A stretch of DNA of 64,000 nucleotides, from assembly GCA_025677825.1 (NCBI GenBank), contig JAIXMO010000006.1:1-64000 (forward strand), given 5' to 3'. A model generated the notes under the pieces. That model was not told where the DNA came from and made no database searches. It saw only the letters and a list, made by a program, of their open reading frames with translations. Made by a program: the position numbers and the translations under genes. The stretch's first letter is position 1; each line of letters begins with the position of its first letter. The DNA comes from Helicostylum pulchrum (lineage: Eukaryota > Mucoromycota > Mucoromycetes > Mucorales > Mucoraceae). Positions 26,344 to 38,013 of the stretch are shown piece after piece.

Positions 26344-29300
26344 ATGGCTCCACCAAAAAAACAAGGGCCAGACGGGAACCAAAAGACTTTGCACTCGTTC
26401 TTTACCAGACCGGTAAAGTCTAAAGTAGCAGAACCCTCTCCAGTCGAGAAAGTTGAGAAAGAGGAACCTTCAACAACCGAAAGTCAAGCAATGGAAGTCG
26501 ATCAAACGAGTGACGAAGAAGTCATTGCCCCTCCCTTGGTAAATAAAAAAAACCAACCGTTACAAAGCTAATTTTTTTTTCTAAAAAAAATAAGTATCTT
26601 ATTGTTATATTGTTATAGGGTCGACGAAGAAAGCGAGTTACATATAAAGAATCGGACAGTGAGTCTGAGCAACCTGTTGTGTCAAAGAATCCTTTTGCCG
26701 CAGGAAAAAAGAGAAGACTTGTTAGACGTTCCAGTGATAGTGATAATGATGAAGAGTTTAAGCCCTCTAAAGCTGAAAAGGATGAAGAAGAATTCGATGA
26801 TTTGTTTGATGATACTGGTTTGGATGAACTCATGACGGAAGCAGAAGGAAAGAGAGTACCTGTTACACCTTTAACCGAAAAATTCAAGGTAAAGATAAAT
26901 ACGTGTATAATTCATTTAGTGTATATACTAAATGAATGATAATCATGTAGAATATATCTGTCGAAACTTCGGCTAGTAAATACGAAAAGCCCACAAATAG
27001 TTTACTAGCGAGGATGAGTGGATTATCATCAAAGCAGGAAAAGAGACAGGTAATGAATTTCATGTATACTAGTTTTTTTTTTCACCAAACTAAAGTATAG
27101 AATGACTATAATAGGATCGAAACCAAAAGTTCAAAGAGAAAAACGACGAGCGCTATCAATGGCTTCAGGAACAAAAGGATCTTCAGGGAAACGCCGTCGA
27201 TTCTCCCGACTACGATCCTCGCACTCTATTCATCCCAGCAAACGCGTGGAGTAAATTCACCCCCTTTGAAAAACAATACTGGGAGGTTAAGCACAAGTTC
27301 TGGGATACGGTAAGTCGAGCTGGCCTAAATTATCCATATATATACACGGAAAAACTAATTGCATATATTCCAACGTAGATCGTATTTTTTAAAAAGGGTA
27401 AATTTTATGAACTTTACGAGAAAGACGCCGACATTGGGCATAAGGATTTCGATTTGAAGATGACAGACAGGGTTAATATGCGTATGGTCGGTGTTCCTGA
27501 AATGTCTTTCGATTATTGGACAGCTCAATTTATTGCTAAAGGTCATAAAGTAGCGAAAGTTGACCAAATGGAGACTGCACTTGGAAAATCGATGCGTGAA
27601 AAAGGAGATACTAAAGCTAGTAAAGCAGACAAGATTATTCGAAGAGAATTAACATCTGTTTTAACTGCTGGTACATTGGTTGACTCCGGATTACTTACGA
27701 ATGATTTAAGTACCTATTGTATGTCCATCAAAGAATACTGCGGTGATGAAACCTTACCACCCACATTTGGTATCTGCTTTGTCGATACAGCTACTGCAGA
27801 GTTTAACTTGGTTCACTTCGAAGACGATGTAAATCGAACTAAATTTGAAACATTGATTATGCAAGTTAAACCAAGGGAATTAGTCACTGAGAAAGGACGT
27901 TTGTCCAAGGCTACTACTCGTTTATTAAAGTCATTGCTGAATAGTCCACTTTGGAATATGTTGATTCCTGAAGCCGAATTCTGGGACGATAGAGTAACTA
28001 AAGACGAATTAGAATGTAATGAATACTGGACTGAAGCCGAAGAAAATAACAAGGAATCTCTTCATCACGCTATGGAAGAAGCACGTAAAGACCCCTTATT
28101 AATGTCTTCATTCGGAGGTTTGATTTGGTATCTTCGTTCGCTTAAATTGGACCGTGAATTACTATCAACAAAAAATATTCTGATATATAATCCTATTCGT
28201 AACTCTACATCCCTTGTTCTTGATGGTCAAACATTAATCAACCTTGAAATCTTTCAAAACTCACATGATGGTAGTACAGAAGGTACTGTCTTCAAATTGC
28301 TTGCTAACAGTATTGCACCATTCGGGAAAAGATTGTTTAAACGCTGGTTATGTCATCCTCTACGTAACCCTAAAGATATTAATGACAGATTAGACGCAAT
28401 TGAAGATTTAATTCGACTTACTGACATACATGCAGATATCTCTAAATTACTTGCATCTATGCCTGATTTAGAAAGATTGATTTCACGTATTCATAGTGGG
28501 CGTATGCAAGTAAAAGAGTTTTTTATGGCGCTCAAGGGGTTCCAATCTACCTGTGACGTTATTCGTATTATGACGGAGAACCGATCCGAATATAAGTCAA
28601 AGTTGTTAAGTCTCTTAATTGATAGATTCCCTCGTATTGATGAAAAGTTGAATGCTTTACGAAATTCATTCATTACAGCAGAAGTCGATGTTGACTGTAA
28701 GTAAAATTGATGTTAAATCCAAATGCATATAGTTTATTTAATACTTTCTTTTTTTTTCGTAGACCAAAAGGAAAAATCTATGATTCCAATTTCAGGAGAT
28801 AATGAAGAATGGGATTTATTAAACCAACAAATAAAAGATGTACAACAACAGTTTGCTGATCATTTAAAGGTGGTTCAAAAGCAATTGAGGTAATACCAAC
28901 TTTAACCTTTTAACTTTTTTTTTTTTGCTTAATTTTCCCTTTATAGAAATTCAAAAATTGCATATAAAGATATCAACAAAGATATTTATCAAATTGAGGT
29001 ACCTAAAACCGTTAAAGTACCGGATGATTGGATAAAGATGTCGAACACAACTGTAAAGTATATAATTCAAAATAGCATTATACATTTTATTTAACCTTTA
29101 TATATATATATTGATTAGGCTTTTAATCGTTATTATGACCAAACTGTTAAATCTCTTGTTCTAGAATTCAAGGAATTAAAAGAAACCAAAAATGCATTTG
29201 TTAAAAAGTTTGCAACGCAAGTATACACCAAGTTTGATGATTCTTATCCTTTATGGTTGTCAGCAGTACAGAATATTGCTGAACTAGATGCCTTGATGGG

Positions 29301-30421
29301 TTTAGCTAAAGGATCGATTCAAATGGGAGGTAAAAAAGATTGATATTGTTATATAGACCAATTCATGTATTCATCTACGTTTATGTTAGAACCTGCCTGT
29401 CGTCCTACTTTTATTGAACAGGAGAGAGGTGTTATTGAATTCGAAGAATTGAGACATCCTTGTGTTGTACCTGGGTAAGACTAAATTAGGTAACATTATC
29501 TATCTCACGACTCTCGTCTAACTTGATTTTTATACTATTATTAGTGTGGCCACGGATTTTATTCCTAATGATGTTGGATTGGGTGGTCAAGATCCTAGCT
29601 TAATCGTTTTAACTGGTCCTAATATGGGCGGTAAATCTACCTTATTGAGACAAACATGCGTTGCAGTCATTATGGCTCAGTTGGGAGGTTACGTTCCCGC
29701 AAAGTCCTGTAAACTCACTGCATGTGATCGTATTTATACTAGAATCGGTGCAAATGATAATATCATGGGAGGGCAATCTACTTTTATGGTTGAATTAGCC
29801 GAAACTTCTAAAATCCTTCGTGAAGCATCTAGTAAATCTTTAGTTATTCTCGATGAACTTGGAAGAGGTACTTCTACCTTTGACGGCTACTCGATTGCTT
29901 ATTCTGTCTTGCATTACTTGTCGACTCATATCGGTTGTCTCGGAATGTTCGCCACGCATTATCAAACGTTATGTAAAGAATTCGAAAGAAATCCAGAAAT
30001 CAACAATATGCACATGTAAGTTTGCTTCCGTAAAAGTGAAATATATATATATATGTATATACATATACGCCTAACACTTTTGTTGTATAATAGGGGATAT
30101 ATTATGGACGAACACGAACGCAATGTTACATTTTTATACAAATTAACATCTGGTATTTGTGAAAAATCATTTGGTATGAACGTTGCTGATATGGCCGGTA
30201 TACCTAAGGATATAATCGACAGGGCTACGACTGTCGCGGAAGAGGCAGATCGAAGCCATAAAATAATGGATAGTACACATACTATGCTTGTTGATGGAGA
30301 GTCCCAAATGAATATTACTCCTGCAATCGCTGCTGATTTGAAGTATTTGCTGTTTGCTAAAAAGAAGAATCAGCTTGCAGTCGATCGAGTAATTAATAGT
30401 TTTAAAAAGATGGACATTTAA
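26344..30421 (+). CDS. MSH6: DNA mismatch repair protein MSH6
   Basis: Eleven exons (26344-26538, 26619-26888, 26951-27049, 27115-27309, 27379-28696, 28763-28889, 28947-29052, 29119-29329, 29390-29474, 29545-30015, 30094-30421) give 1134 aa. A PIP box near the N-terminus (QKTLHSFF, residues 13-20) would bind PCNA. A charged disordered linker leads to the mismatch-binding domain with the Phe-x-Glu motif ([14 protein letters not shown]). Connector, lever and clamp domains follow, then the ABC ATPase: Walker [15 protein letters not shown], then [13 protein letters not shown], and Walker B/D-loop [17 protein letters not shown]6 pairs with MSH2 (MutS-alpha) to recognise base mismatches and small loops in the nucleus. 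All key residues are present; length is normal for fungi. Confidence 0.97.
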
Positions 30422-30829
30422 ATAAAAAAAAGTCATTTTTTTTAAAGATGTAATTATACACGAAATACAGTTTGATCATGCAGTGCTGAAGGCCCAAATG
30501 GCGGGTTTCAAAATCTCAAAAAAAAAATCTAACAAGGGAAATGCAGTAGACATCCACGCAAAAAGAAAAATATATTAAATTTCATTTTTTTGTGATTCGT
30601 AGAATATACTTCTCGGTACAATGGGGGAGTCAGAAACCATGGTATACGCCGCTTCAAAACACGATTCAGTAGAATGCGCATAAAAAACCCTTGTGATGGA
30701 ATTGGAGTCCCATTCTATTAACTATTTTTAATTTTTTTTTTTTTTTTTTGCGTATAATAAGTTTGAGACGAAAGGAACTCATCTTGAGCTTTACTTGAGG
30801 AAGTTTGGCTGAGAAGGCTCTAAAGAGGT

Positions 30830-31075
30830 TCATTTTTCATATATAACTTTACGAGGTTGTACCAAGTACACAATAGTAGGCTTGGGACGTTTGGGACAAG
30901 CAGTAGCATGTCGTCCTATACCTCGTGATACAAAAGGTAGCCAATGATAATCGCAACGAATGGAAACTATTGTTCTCGGCCAAAGTGAGCCTTTTTGGCT
31001 TTCACTATATTTAATTTTATTATCAGAAAAAAAATGTTCATGAAACATGGATTCATCTTGTAACAGGATTACCAT
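30830..31075 (-). pseudogene. Orphan 81-codon frame, possible remnant
   Basis: Reads LLQDESMFHEHFF, then KGSLWPRTIVSIRCDYHW, then RGIGRHATACPKRPKPTIVYL. A DES near the start loosely recalls transposase cores, and the later Cys/His residues could be a zinc motif. Neither fits a family pattern well. Flanking sequence in the same frame is closed. It may be a decayed mobile-element gene; confidence is low. Confidence 0.25.
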
Positions 31076-31451
31076 TAGGATTGAGCCATGTTATTTATTA
31101 CTATCGGTCATCAGCAGAAATATATGAAAGAGCATGAGCGTATTATCGCTTTAAAAGAAAAAAGCAACTGTCGCTGTTGAATTAAACGTCGCTGAATGAT
31201 AAATTTATAATGTGATTACCTACTAGTACAGAGTTGTGCATTCTCCGGGGTAAAAGTGCTTCATATTGTTTATTTAATAAAAAACCGTAACTGTAGATTG
31301 TGTTCTGTCTAATCAATATAATTAAATATACCAAACAGACGGTCTTTATCTTTAATTGCGATTGAAGCAGCCATTATACCAAGTGTCTATAATTTAATTA
31401 AACGATCATAATGCTTTTTTTTACACATGATTAAATATATACGTACGTATG

Positions 31452-31483
<32 letters not shown>

Positions 31484-31924
31484 GACGGAGAAAGACGGAT
31501 GATGATGAAAATAAAGGGGATGTTGGGTTAAGTAGGCATACAAACAATCAAGAATCTATTTGGGCAAAAAGTACAAGATGTATGAGTAACATCTGCTTTC
31601 AAGCGTAACTCCGAAAATAATACCCCACTTTTTTCTATTTTAGCGGAGTGAAGTTCAAACTCTCACGATTCTTTGGGTTTCAGTCTACAAGTTTAAAAGG
31701 AATGAAGTGTATAAACGTAATAACAAACTGCCCCAATAAAATACATCAAAAGTTTTAAAGGGTATATACTATAGTTTAGAGTGGCCTATAAAGAGCTAAA
31801 CGACAAATGGAATGCATCTGGTTTTTAGGTCGAGAACAAACCATCTAAAAATGGTTAATTACAGGTAACTCAAAAAAAAACTTTTTTTTTTATAAGTGGT
31901 CACATTTTGCTAATGTGTTAATTC

Positions 31925-31933
31925 ATATATAAA
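31925..31933 (+). promoter_or_regulatory. TATA-like box of the cupin gene
   Basis: CATATATAAAGG lies about 80 bp upstream of the ATG at 32009, with a pyrimidine-rich stretch between them. It fits a core promoter by sequence and spacing only. Confidence 0.35.
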
Positions 31934-32008
31934 GGGGGGACATCCCTTAACTTTAGCTTGTCTACCATCATACTTTTTTTTTACTCTGTAATCCTTTCTT
32001 CTACAAAT

Positions 32009-32463
32009 ATGATTTCTTCTACATCTATTTCATCCCCTATTATTAAAACTATTCCCAACAATGACCAATATACCTCTATTCCTCATTTCCCTGCTTGTTT
32101 GGGTGGTGAATGGAAAAATCTTGTAAAGACTCCTTATCTCAAGACAACAATGAAATTTAGAGCCGGTACATCCTTGGTAAGTTATTTTTATTATTATTCT
32201 GACATTTCTGTTTATTAATAAATCATTTGTATTATGTGTAGCCCCCTCACCATTTCCCTACAATGTCTCGTATTACTGTCCACTCTGGTTCTATTCAAAT
32301 TGATGACTTACAAACAAGTCAAGCCTATATTTTGCATGCTAATGATGATTGTGTTATTCCTGCTTTACTAGTACATGAAATTCAGTTCTTGCAAGACGTG
32401 GAATTCGAATTTGAATTAAATTCGAACGAAATGATCATCTATTGGGATTTTGAAGAGCGTTAA
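32009..32463 (+). CDS. Small cupin (RmlC-like) domain protein
   Basis: Two exons (32009-32176, 32242-32463) give 129 aa. The single domain reads EWKNLVKTPYLKTTMKFRAG, then LPPHHFPTMSRITVHSGSIQ, then an Ile/Leu-rich barrel half ending EMIIYWDFEER. This is a one-barrel cupin layout. The His pair in PPHHFPTM sits where cupins bind metal, but the second metal motif is not obvious, so catalytic activity cannot be claimed. The start is set by the first ATG after the TATA-like box; an upstream in-frame extension would need a non-ATG start. No signal peptide, so probably cytosolic. The specific function is not recognised. Confidence 0.72.
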
Positions 32464-32551
32464 AAAAAAATAGATCTAACCAATTTGATTTATATATTTT
32501 TTTAACTGTACAGAGCCCCTATTATATTTACCCTTTCTCACTTATCTTTTT

Positions 32552-32553
<2 letters not shown>

Positions 32554-32585
<32 letters not shown>

Positions 32586-32681
32586 CATACATAGTAGTTC
32601 TTGATTCTTTATTTATAATTTTAAATAATCAAAAAAAGAATTCAACAAAAAAAGTTTTTTTTTTTTTTTTTTTTTTTTTTT
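32554..32681. repeat. (CA)n microsatellite followed by poly-T
   Basis: AC run at 32554-32584 and a 27-base T run at 32655-32681, between the cupin gene and the Clr2-N-like gene. Confidence 0.8.
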
Positions 32682-32782
32682 CTCGGCGGGCTTTGTACAG
32701 GTTTTCCAATGATCGGGCTTTCTTCTTTCTTTAAATGCTCCCCCTTTCCTCCCAACTCCCTCCGTTCCCATCAAATTAAATA

Positions 32783-33532
32783 ATGAATTGCAGTAATGAC
32801 GAAGCATTCGAACTCATTCTGGCAAAGCAAAAGCCAGGATATTCCTTTATAGATCCACCTTTATTTAGCGACGCAAAAGAACCTAAAAGAAAAGATAAGG
32901 GCATTTTAATAGCTGACATGAATCTACTTTCAAGAAAGCAAGGAATGCTTCATGTTTTAGGAAAAGCATTATACAAGTATAGAAATGGTATCGAAAAAGG
33001 TATATCGTTATTTTGCTGTATGTAAAAGAAACGCGTTTATATTAACTGGGACACTATAGAATGCATCCTACTTTCTCAGTTACCAAAAGGTTACACGATA
33101 AGACAGAAAAAGAGCAAACGCATTTATTACATTAAAGGTCATCCAGGTGGACATGATTTGAATACAGGTATAAAGTTTTTGTTGTTGTCGTAAATACTGC
33201 ATATATTATACATGTATATTTATATAGTGAATATAGCCATGTTTATTCCTCATTTAATTTGGCTTGAAAAGGCATCCAGCAAATGCGAATGTCCTTGTAC
33301 AGCGTGTCATTCACCCTCCTTAAATCCAAACTCTATAACCTTAATCAGTGATTTACCAAATTTAGCGCTTGAATACGAGAATTGCACAGTAGAGTCATTT
33401 AAAATGCTTCAAAGTGTAGTTATTAAACCACCAAATGATATATACTGTAAAACGTTTATTGTACCCATACCTGTGTTTCCTCGTCAAAAGACAATCCTGC
33501 GAGAAAAAGATCGCGACGAACCCGACTGTTGA
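32783..33532 (+). CDS. Clr2 N-terminal-domain-like protein
   Basis: Three exons (32783-32999, 33060-33167, 33228-33532) give 209 aa. The middle reads LPKGYTIRQKKSK, YYIKGHPGGHDLN, AMFIPHLIWLE, then KCECPCTAC. This follows the consensus of the Clr2 transcription-silencing N-terminal domain: an LP-x-GY segment, a Y-x-x-GHP segment, then an F-x-PH-x-x-WL segment and a Cys pair cluster. In fission yeast, Clr2 is part of the SHREC histone-deacetylase complex at heterochromatin. The protein here is much shorter than Clr2, holding only this domain plus a tail ending VFPRQKTILREKDRDEPDC. The fold call is by pattern recognition; a silencing role is inference. The next gene downstream encodes a protein with a histone-H3-like start. 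Confidence 0.6.
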
Positions 33533-34081
33533 ATGTAAATAGATAGGTATATAATAAGCTGCTTACGTTATTTAAAGTATGATCAATACATTTATGTTTG
33601 TATCCTGTGCGGAAAGATAAGAAATGGAAATAAAAATTATGTTAACTTGCTAAAAACGCACGAGTACGTATATAATACGCGAATAATGAGTTGCGTGGAT
33701 AACAAGCCTACTCTTTAATATTTCTTTTTAAATCACTTTGTAATATGTAATATGTTTGCTTCAAAAAAAAAAATATGTTATTAGCTTATAAACCTCTTTT
33801 TCTTTCAGAAAAGAAATCTGAATGGTCGGTAAACACCAGTGAATATTTTAGGATAAGTACTCTTAACACGGTGTAGTACCAACGTAAAGACTGTAATAAA
33901 GAAGGGCATAAATTTGTAAAAACCATATAAGAACAAAGGCCTTAGGGGACTGTTGTAGTACATACCAGTGACCACTTTACCAGGCTACTTATTCATAGTC
34001 AGAATATATCAAATAAAAAAAGGCAGCGTAGTACAGTTTTTTTTCCTTTCTATTGTTATAAAACTACTTCTTCAATCGACT

Positions 34082-34840
34082 ATGGCTAGAACAAAAAATT
34101 CACGTCCAAGGAGGTTCGCTCCTGGAACTCCACCATCTAGTCGTGAAAGAATGACAGCGTTAAAGAAAGAAACGGTACCTTCTATAGTTACGAGTTTGGA
34201 TAATTCTCCCGTCGCTGTAGAAACCTCCATTGAGCCTATTCCAGCTACAATAAACACAACCTCATCTTTACCAAAGCGATCGATTCGGGCAGCTTCCGAA
34301 GCTATTACCAAAAGAGAGCAAGAAAAGAAACGGGCCAATGATGACATCTCTCCCGTTTCATCACCACTTCCTTCAACAGCGAAGAAACCAGCGTTAAAGA
34401 AAAAGAGAAAATTAAACACAAAAAAGGTAGTGATGGTGCCCAGTTCAACTTCATCTCCTGATGAGTTAGGATTAGAAAATACGTCTGTAGATAGCTATTC
34501 TAAATATTTAAACCCAAAAGAAGGTCGCGTTGCGCCTATTGTAATTGATATCAAAAAACGTAAAATGGTACAACGAAACAATGTAGATGCGGGACCATCG
34601 ACAATTACAGCACCAACACATAATCAGTTTGATTCGCTCGACCTCAGCCACCATTCGATCATACCGAACGCAAGTTATGTAGCACATATCTCATTAAAGC
34701 GAAGACTATCTGCTACAAGCACTGTCAATGGCGATTCCGACGAGAGTAGTATCCTATCTGTAAAATATGATTCATCCGATGAATACTTTGATGCATTATC
34801 AGAGTTTGAAGACGAAATAATGGAAGGTTTATCACAATAG
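34082..34840 (+). CDS. Basic low-complexity protein with histone-H3-like start MARTK
   Basis: A single exon of 252 aa; the ATG at 34082 is preferred over an upstream frame because of what follows. Residues 1-16 are MARTKNSRPRRFAPGT. After Met removal this exposes ARTK, identical to the first four residues of histone H3. There is no histone fold: the rest is Ser/Thr/Pro-rich and strongly basic (KKPALKKKRKLNTKK) with an acidic C-terminus (SSDEYFDALSEFEDEIME). It is probably nuclear and disordered. No family is recognised. The match to the H3 tail could be chance over four residues, but it is at the very N-terminus. Confidence 0.6.
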   Translation: MARTKNSRPRRFAPGTPPSSRERMTALKKETVPSIVTSLDNSPVAVETSIEPIPATINTTSSLPKRSIRAASEAITKREQEKKRANDDISPVSSPLPSTAKKPALKKKRKLNTKKVVMVPSSTSSPDELGLENTSVDSYSKYLNPKEGRVAPIVIDIKKRKMVQRNNVDAGPSTITAPTHNQFDSLDLSHHSIIPNASYVAHISLKRRLSATSTVNGDSDESSILSVKYDSSDEYFDALSEFEDEIMEGLSQ

Positions 34841-35044
34841 TAATCTTAGTTTGATAAAGAAATAAATAATAAATACATACGCATTTTTGATAGTTTTTAT
34901 AATTATATGGATATTATATTTATGTGTATAATAGTTCTTTATTTAAAAGACTTTTTGATAAGTATCAGTTGGTACGATAAGCCAAGTGGAGAAAGGAAAT
35001 AAAGTATTAAACAAATGCAAAATAAACAAATAGACAAAAAATAC

Positions 35045-36601
35045 TTATTCCTCTTCTTCTTCTTCCTCTTCAAGTTCGTAATCTTCTTCATACTCTTCAT
35101 CTAATATCTCAGCAGAGGCTTCTTGATATTGCTGGTACTCAGAAACAAGATCATTCATATTGGATTCAGCCTCAGTAAACTCCATTTCATCCATGCCTTC
35201 ACCAGTATACCAATGCATAAAAGCTTTTCTTCTAAACATGGCAGTGAACTGATCGTTAACGCGCTTAAATAATTCTTGAATAGCAGTACTGTTACCAATA
35301 AATGTACCAGACATTTTGAAACCGACAGGAGGGATATCACAAAGAGAAGTCTTGACACTATTAGGAATCCATTCAACAAAGTAAGAAGAATTCTTTTGTT
35401 GTACAGCCAACATTTGATTTTCAACTTCCTTAGTAGAAAGACGACCACGGAAGATGGTAGCAACAGTTAAATAACGACCATGACGAGGGTCCGAAGCAGC
35501 CATCATATTACGAGCGTCAAACATTTGAGCTGTTAATTCAGGCACACTCAAGTTACGGTACTGTTGAGAGCCGAAAGCAGTAAGAGGAGCAAACCCAACC
35601 ATAAAAAAATGCAGACGAGGGAATGGAACCATATTAACAAATGTCTTTCTTAAATCAGAATTTAATTGACCTGGAAAACGCAAACTAGTAGATACACCAG
35701 ACATGACAGCAGAAACCAATTGGTTCAAGTCTCCGTAATCAGGGTTTGTCAACTTGAGTGTTCTAAAGCAAATATCATAAAGAGCTTCATTATCAATACA
35801 GAAAGTAGCGTCACAATTTTCGACTAATTGATGTACAGTCAAGACAGCATTGTAAGGTTCAACAACAGTATCAGATACTTTAGGAGAAGGTACAACAGAA
35901 TAAGTACAAAGCATACGATCGGGATACTCTTCACGAATTTTGGAGAGTAAAAGAGAACCCATACCAGAGCCAGTACCACCACCAAGTGAATGACAAAGCT
36001 GGAAACCTTGTAAACAATCAGTGTTTTCTGCTTCTTTACGAATAATATCTAGAACAGATTCAACTAATTCTGCACCTTCAGTATAATAACCTTTAGCCCA
36101 AGAATTACCAGCACCTGATTGACCAAAGATAAAATTATCGGGACGATATAATTGACCATATGTACTACCGCGAATAGCGTCCATAGTAGCGGGTTCAAGA
36201 TCAACTAAAACGGCCCTAAATTTGATTTTTTAAGGATCAAAAAAGAACAATTAATGTTATTTCGCAACTTTTTTTTTTACCTGGGAACGTATTTTCCTGT
36301 GGATCCCTCATTATAATAAACGTTAATACGCTCCAGTTGTAAATCATTATCACCAGCATAAGCACCAGTTGAATCAATACCGTGTTCTTGACTGATAGTT
36401 TCCCAAAACTTTTGACCAATCTATTTACCATATAGTATGTGATAAATATTAATACAAACATGAACTTTTTCTTTTTTATCTTCTCTTTATGTACCTGATT
36501 ACCACATTGACCTAAATGCAAGATTAGTTAAAAGCGAGTCGACTGTAATATTGTAGTTTCTGTTAGCACTTACCAGCTTGAACGTGAATAATTTCTCTCA
36601 T
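35045..36601 (-). CDS. Beta-tubulin
   Basis: Four exons (36574-36601, 36495-36511, 36281-36420, 35045-36215) give 451 aa. It has the MREI start, the GTP-binding loop [12 protein letters not shown] and an acidic C-terminal tail ending in eight Glu residues. It aligns without gaps to human TUBB through residue 210. Exon 2 is a 17-nt microexon (completing Gly10, then QCGNQ). Residue 198 is Ala (codon 35807-35809) where benzimidazole-sensitive fungi have Glu. Residue 167 is Tyr (codon 35900-35902) where they have Phe. Residue 200 is Phe. Alpha/beta dimers build microtubules. Poly-A/T runs crowd the upstream region. Whether the genome has further beta-tubulin copies cannot be told from here. Confidence 0.98.
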
Positions 36602-38013
36602 ACTGTAATAATAATATTAAAAAAAAGTTGAAAAAAAAAAGAAAAAGAAAAAGAAAAATAAGGCGCTGTGCTTTGTTCTTTTAGAACAAAAAAAAAAAAA
36701 GGAGATAAATTAGCCAAATACAAGTTCTTTCCCCTCTTTGGGAGATCAACAAATGAATTTCTCTTGCGTTTAAACAGACAGAGTGCCGCTTTTTAATTCG
36801 GGAGGTAATAATTACATTTACAACACAACAGTAAAAAAAAAGGACGTTTATATATACGACCTGTTTACGTGTGAAAGCTATGTAAGCCTTTCTTTTCTCA
36901 CTTGCATACTTATATAATTACATATTTAATATACGTGCTTTGTAACGGAGAAAATATTGGGCTGGACACTAAAATATTAGATGATTCTTCTAGTTACTAT
37001 TAATGAAGCTTACAAAAAGTATCTAACGTATACATCTAATAAACCAATAATTTCTCAGTTCTTTGTATTTTGTTTTGTTTACGCATGACTCATTTTACAT
37101 ACACATAATATATTTTTTATGATTTAACAAAACTCTTTTTAAAAAAAAGAAGCTTTTTTATTACGAACTAATGAAAATGAGAAAGGATCGCCCAGAAAAA
37201 AAGAAGCGAGGGACAAGAAAGAAACCGATCTAGTTGCGTAGATGGCACACCTTGAGCACTTTCTGAATAACTTGAATGTGAGTTCGAGTGTAGACAAACC
37301 AGCTATTTGTTTTTAAGTAACTACATAACACCTGTAGGGTAACGAGTGTTACTAGGTACTATACAACGATTTAAGATACGGACGGTTTTGGACACCCATA
37401 AGTAAATCATTCCTTGGACAAAATAGCCATCATGATGACAGCTATCTTATTTATAGCATCTGTTTATATAGTTTAAATATTAGATGATGTATTAAAATGT
37501 CATTTGGGTTTTACACTTTACCTTATACATAAACGTACAAGACGTTATTTACGCCGACTGTTTTAAGCCTTTACAATGATTATTAGTCCTTTGATCTTCT
37601 TACAGATTAAATATATATACATATATATTTAAATGTAACACTTACCAACATAATGAGACTTTCCTCCCAAAGGCTTCTTGACGAATTAATTAGAAGTTGT
37701 TGTCTAAAGAAAAAAGAAAAGGAAAATAGACATTTTGACCGCACTTTTATATCTTTTTGTAAACCCATGCAAATGCAGTCGAGAAAATCAATATAACAAC
37801 TATCAACTATATTATGTTATATATTTGTGTGAGAAAAAGCAGTAACTTTAAATTACTGCATACAAAAAGGTAAGGGGGAGGCGAAAAGGGAGTAAACGAT
37901 GTCAATTAGGTTTTTTTTAAAACCCAAAAATGCAAGATACGGTATGTATAATTCAGTTTAAAATTTTTATTCTATAAGAAAAATAAGTGTGTATGTGTGT
38001 ATATATATATAAA
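36602..38013. other. Long gene-free region upstream of beta-tubulin
   Basis: 1.4 kb, AT-rich. On the minus strand 37645-37702 looks like an internal exon (TTTAG acceptor, GTAAGT donor, one open frame reading SRSLWEESLIM), but nothing up- or downstream joins it in frame. It could be a 5' UTR exon of the tubulin gene. No other feature is seen. Confidence 0.4.

Larger units (their letters stand above)
30422..32008. other. Gene-poor region with one orphan frame
   Basis: 1.6 kb. Contains (TA)n around 31453-31480, a poly-T run at about 30730-30748, and a minus-strand open frame at 30830-31075 described separately. Otherwise no exon, repeat copy or RNA gene is recognised. Confidence 0.45.

Noticed and set aside
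31453..31480. (TA)n tract as a replication origin
   Set aside because: Simple TA repeats are everywhere in this genome. Nothing specific, such as an ORC-type motif with flanking symmetry, is seen.
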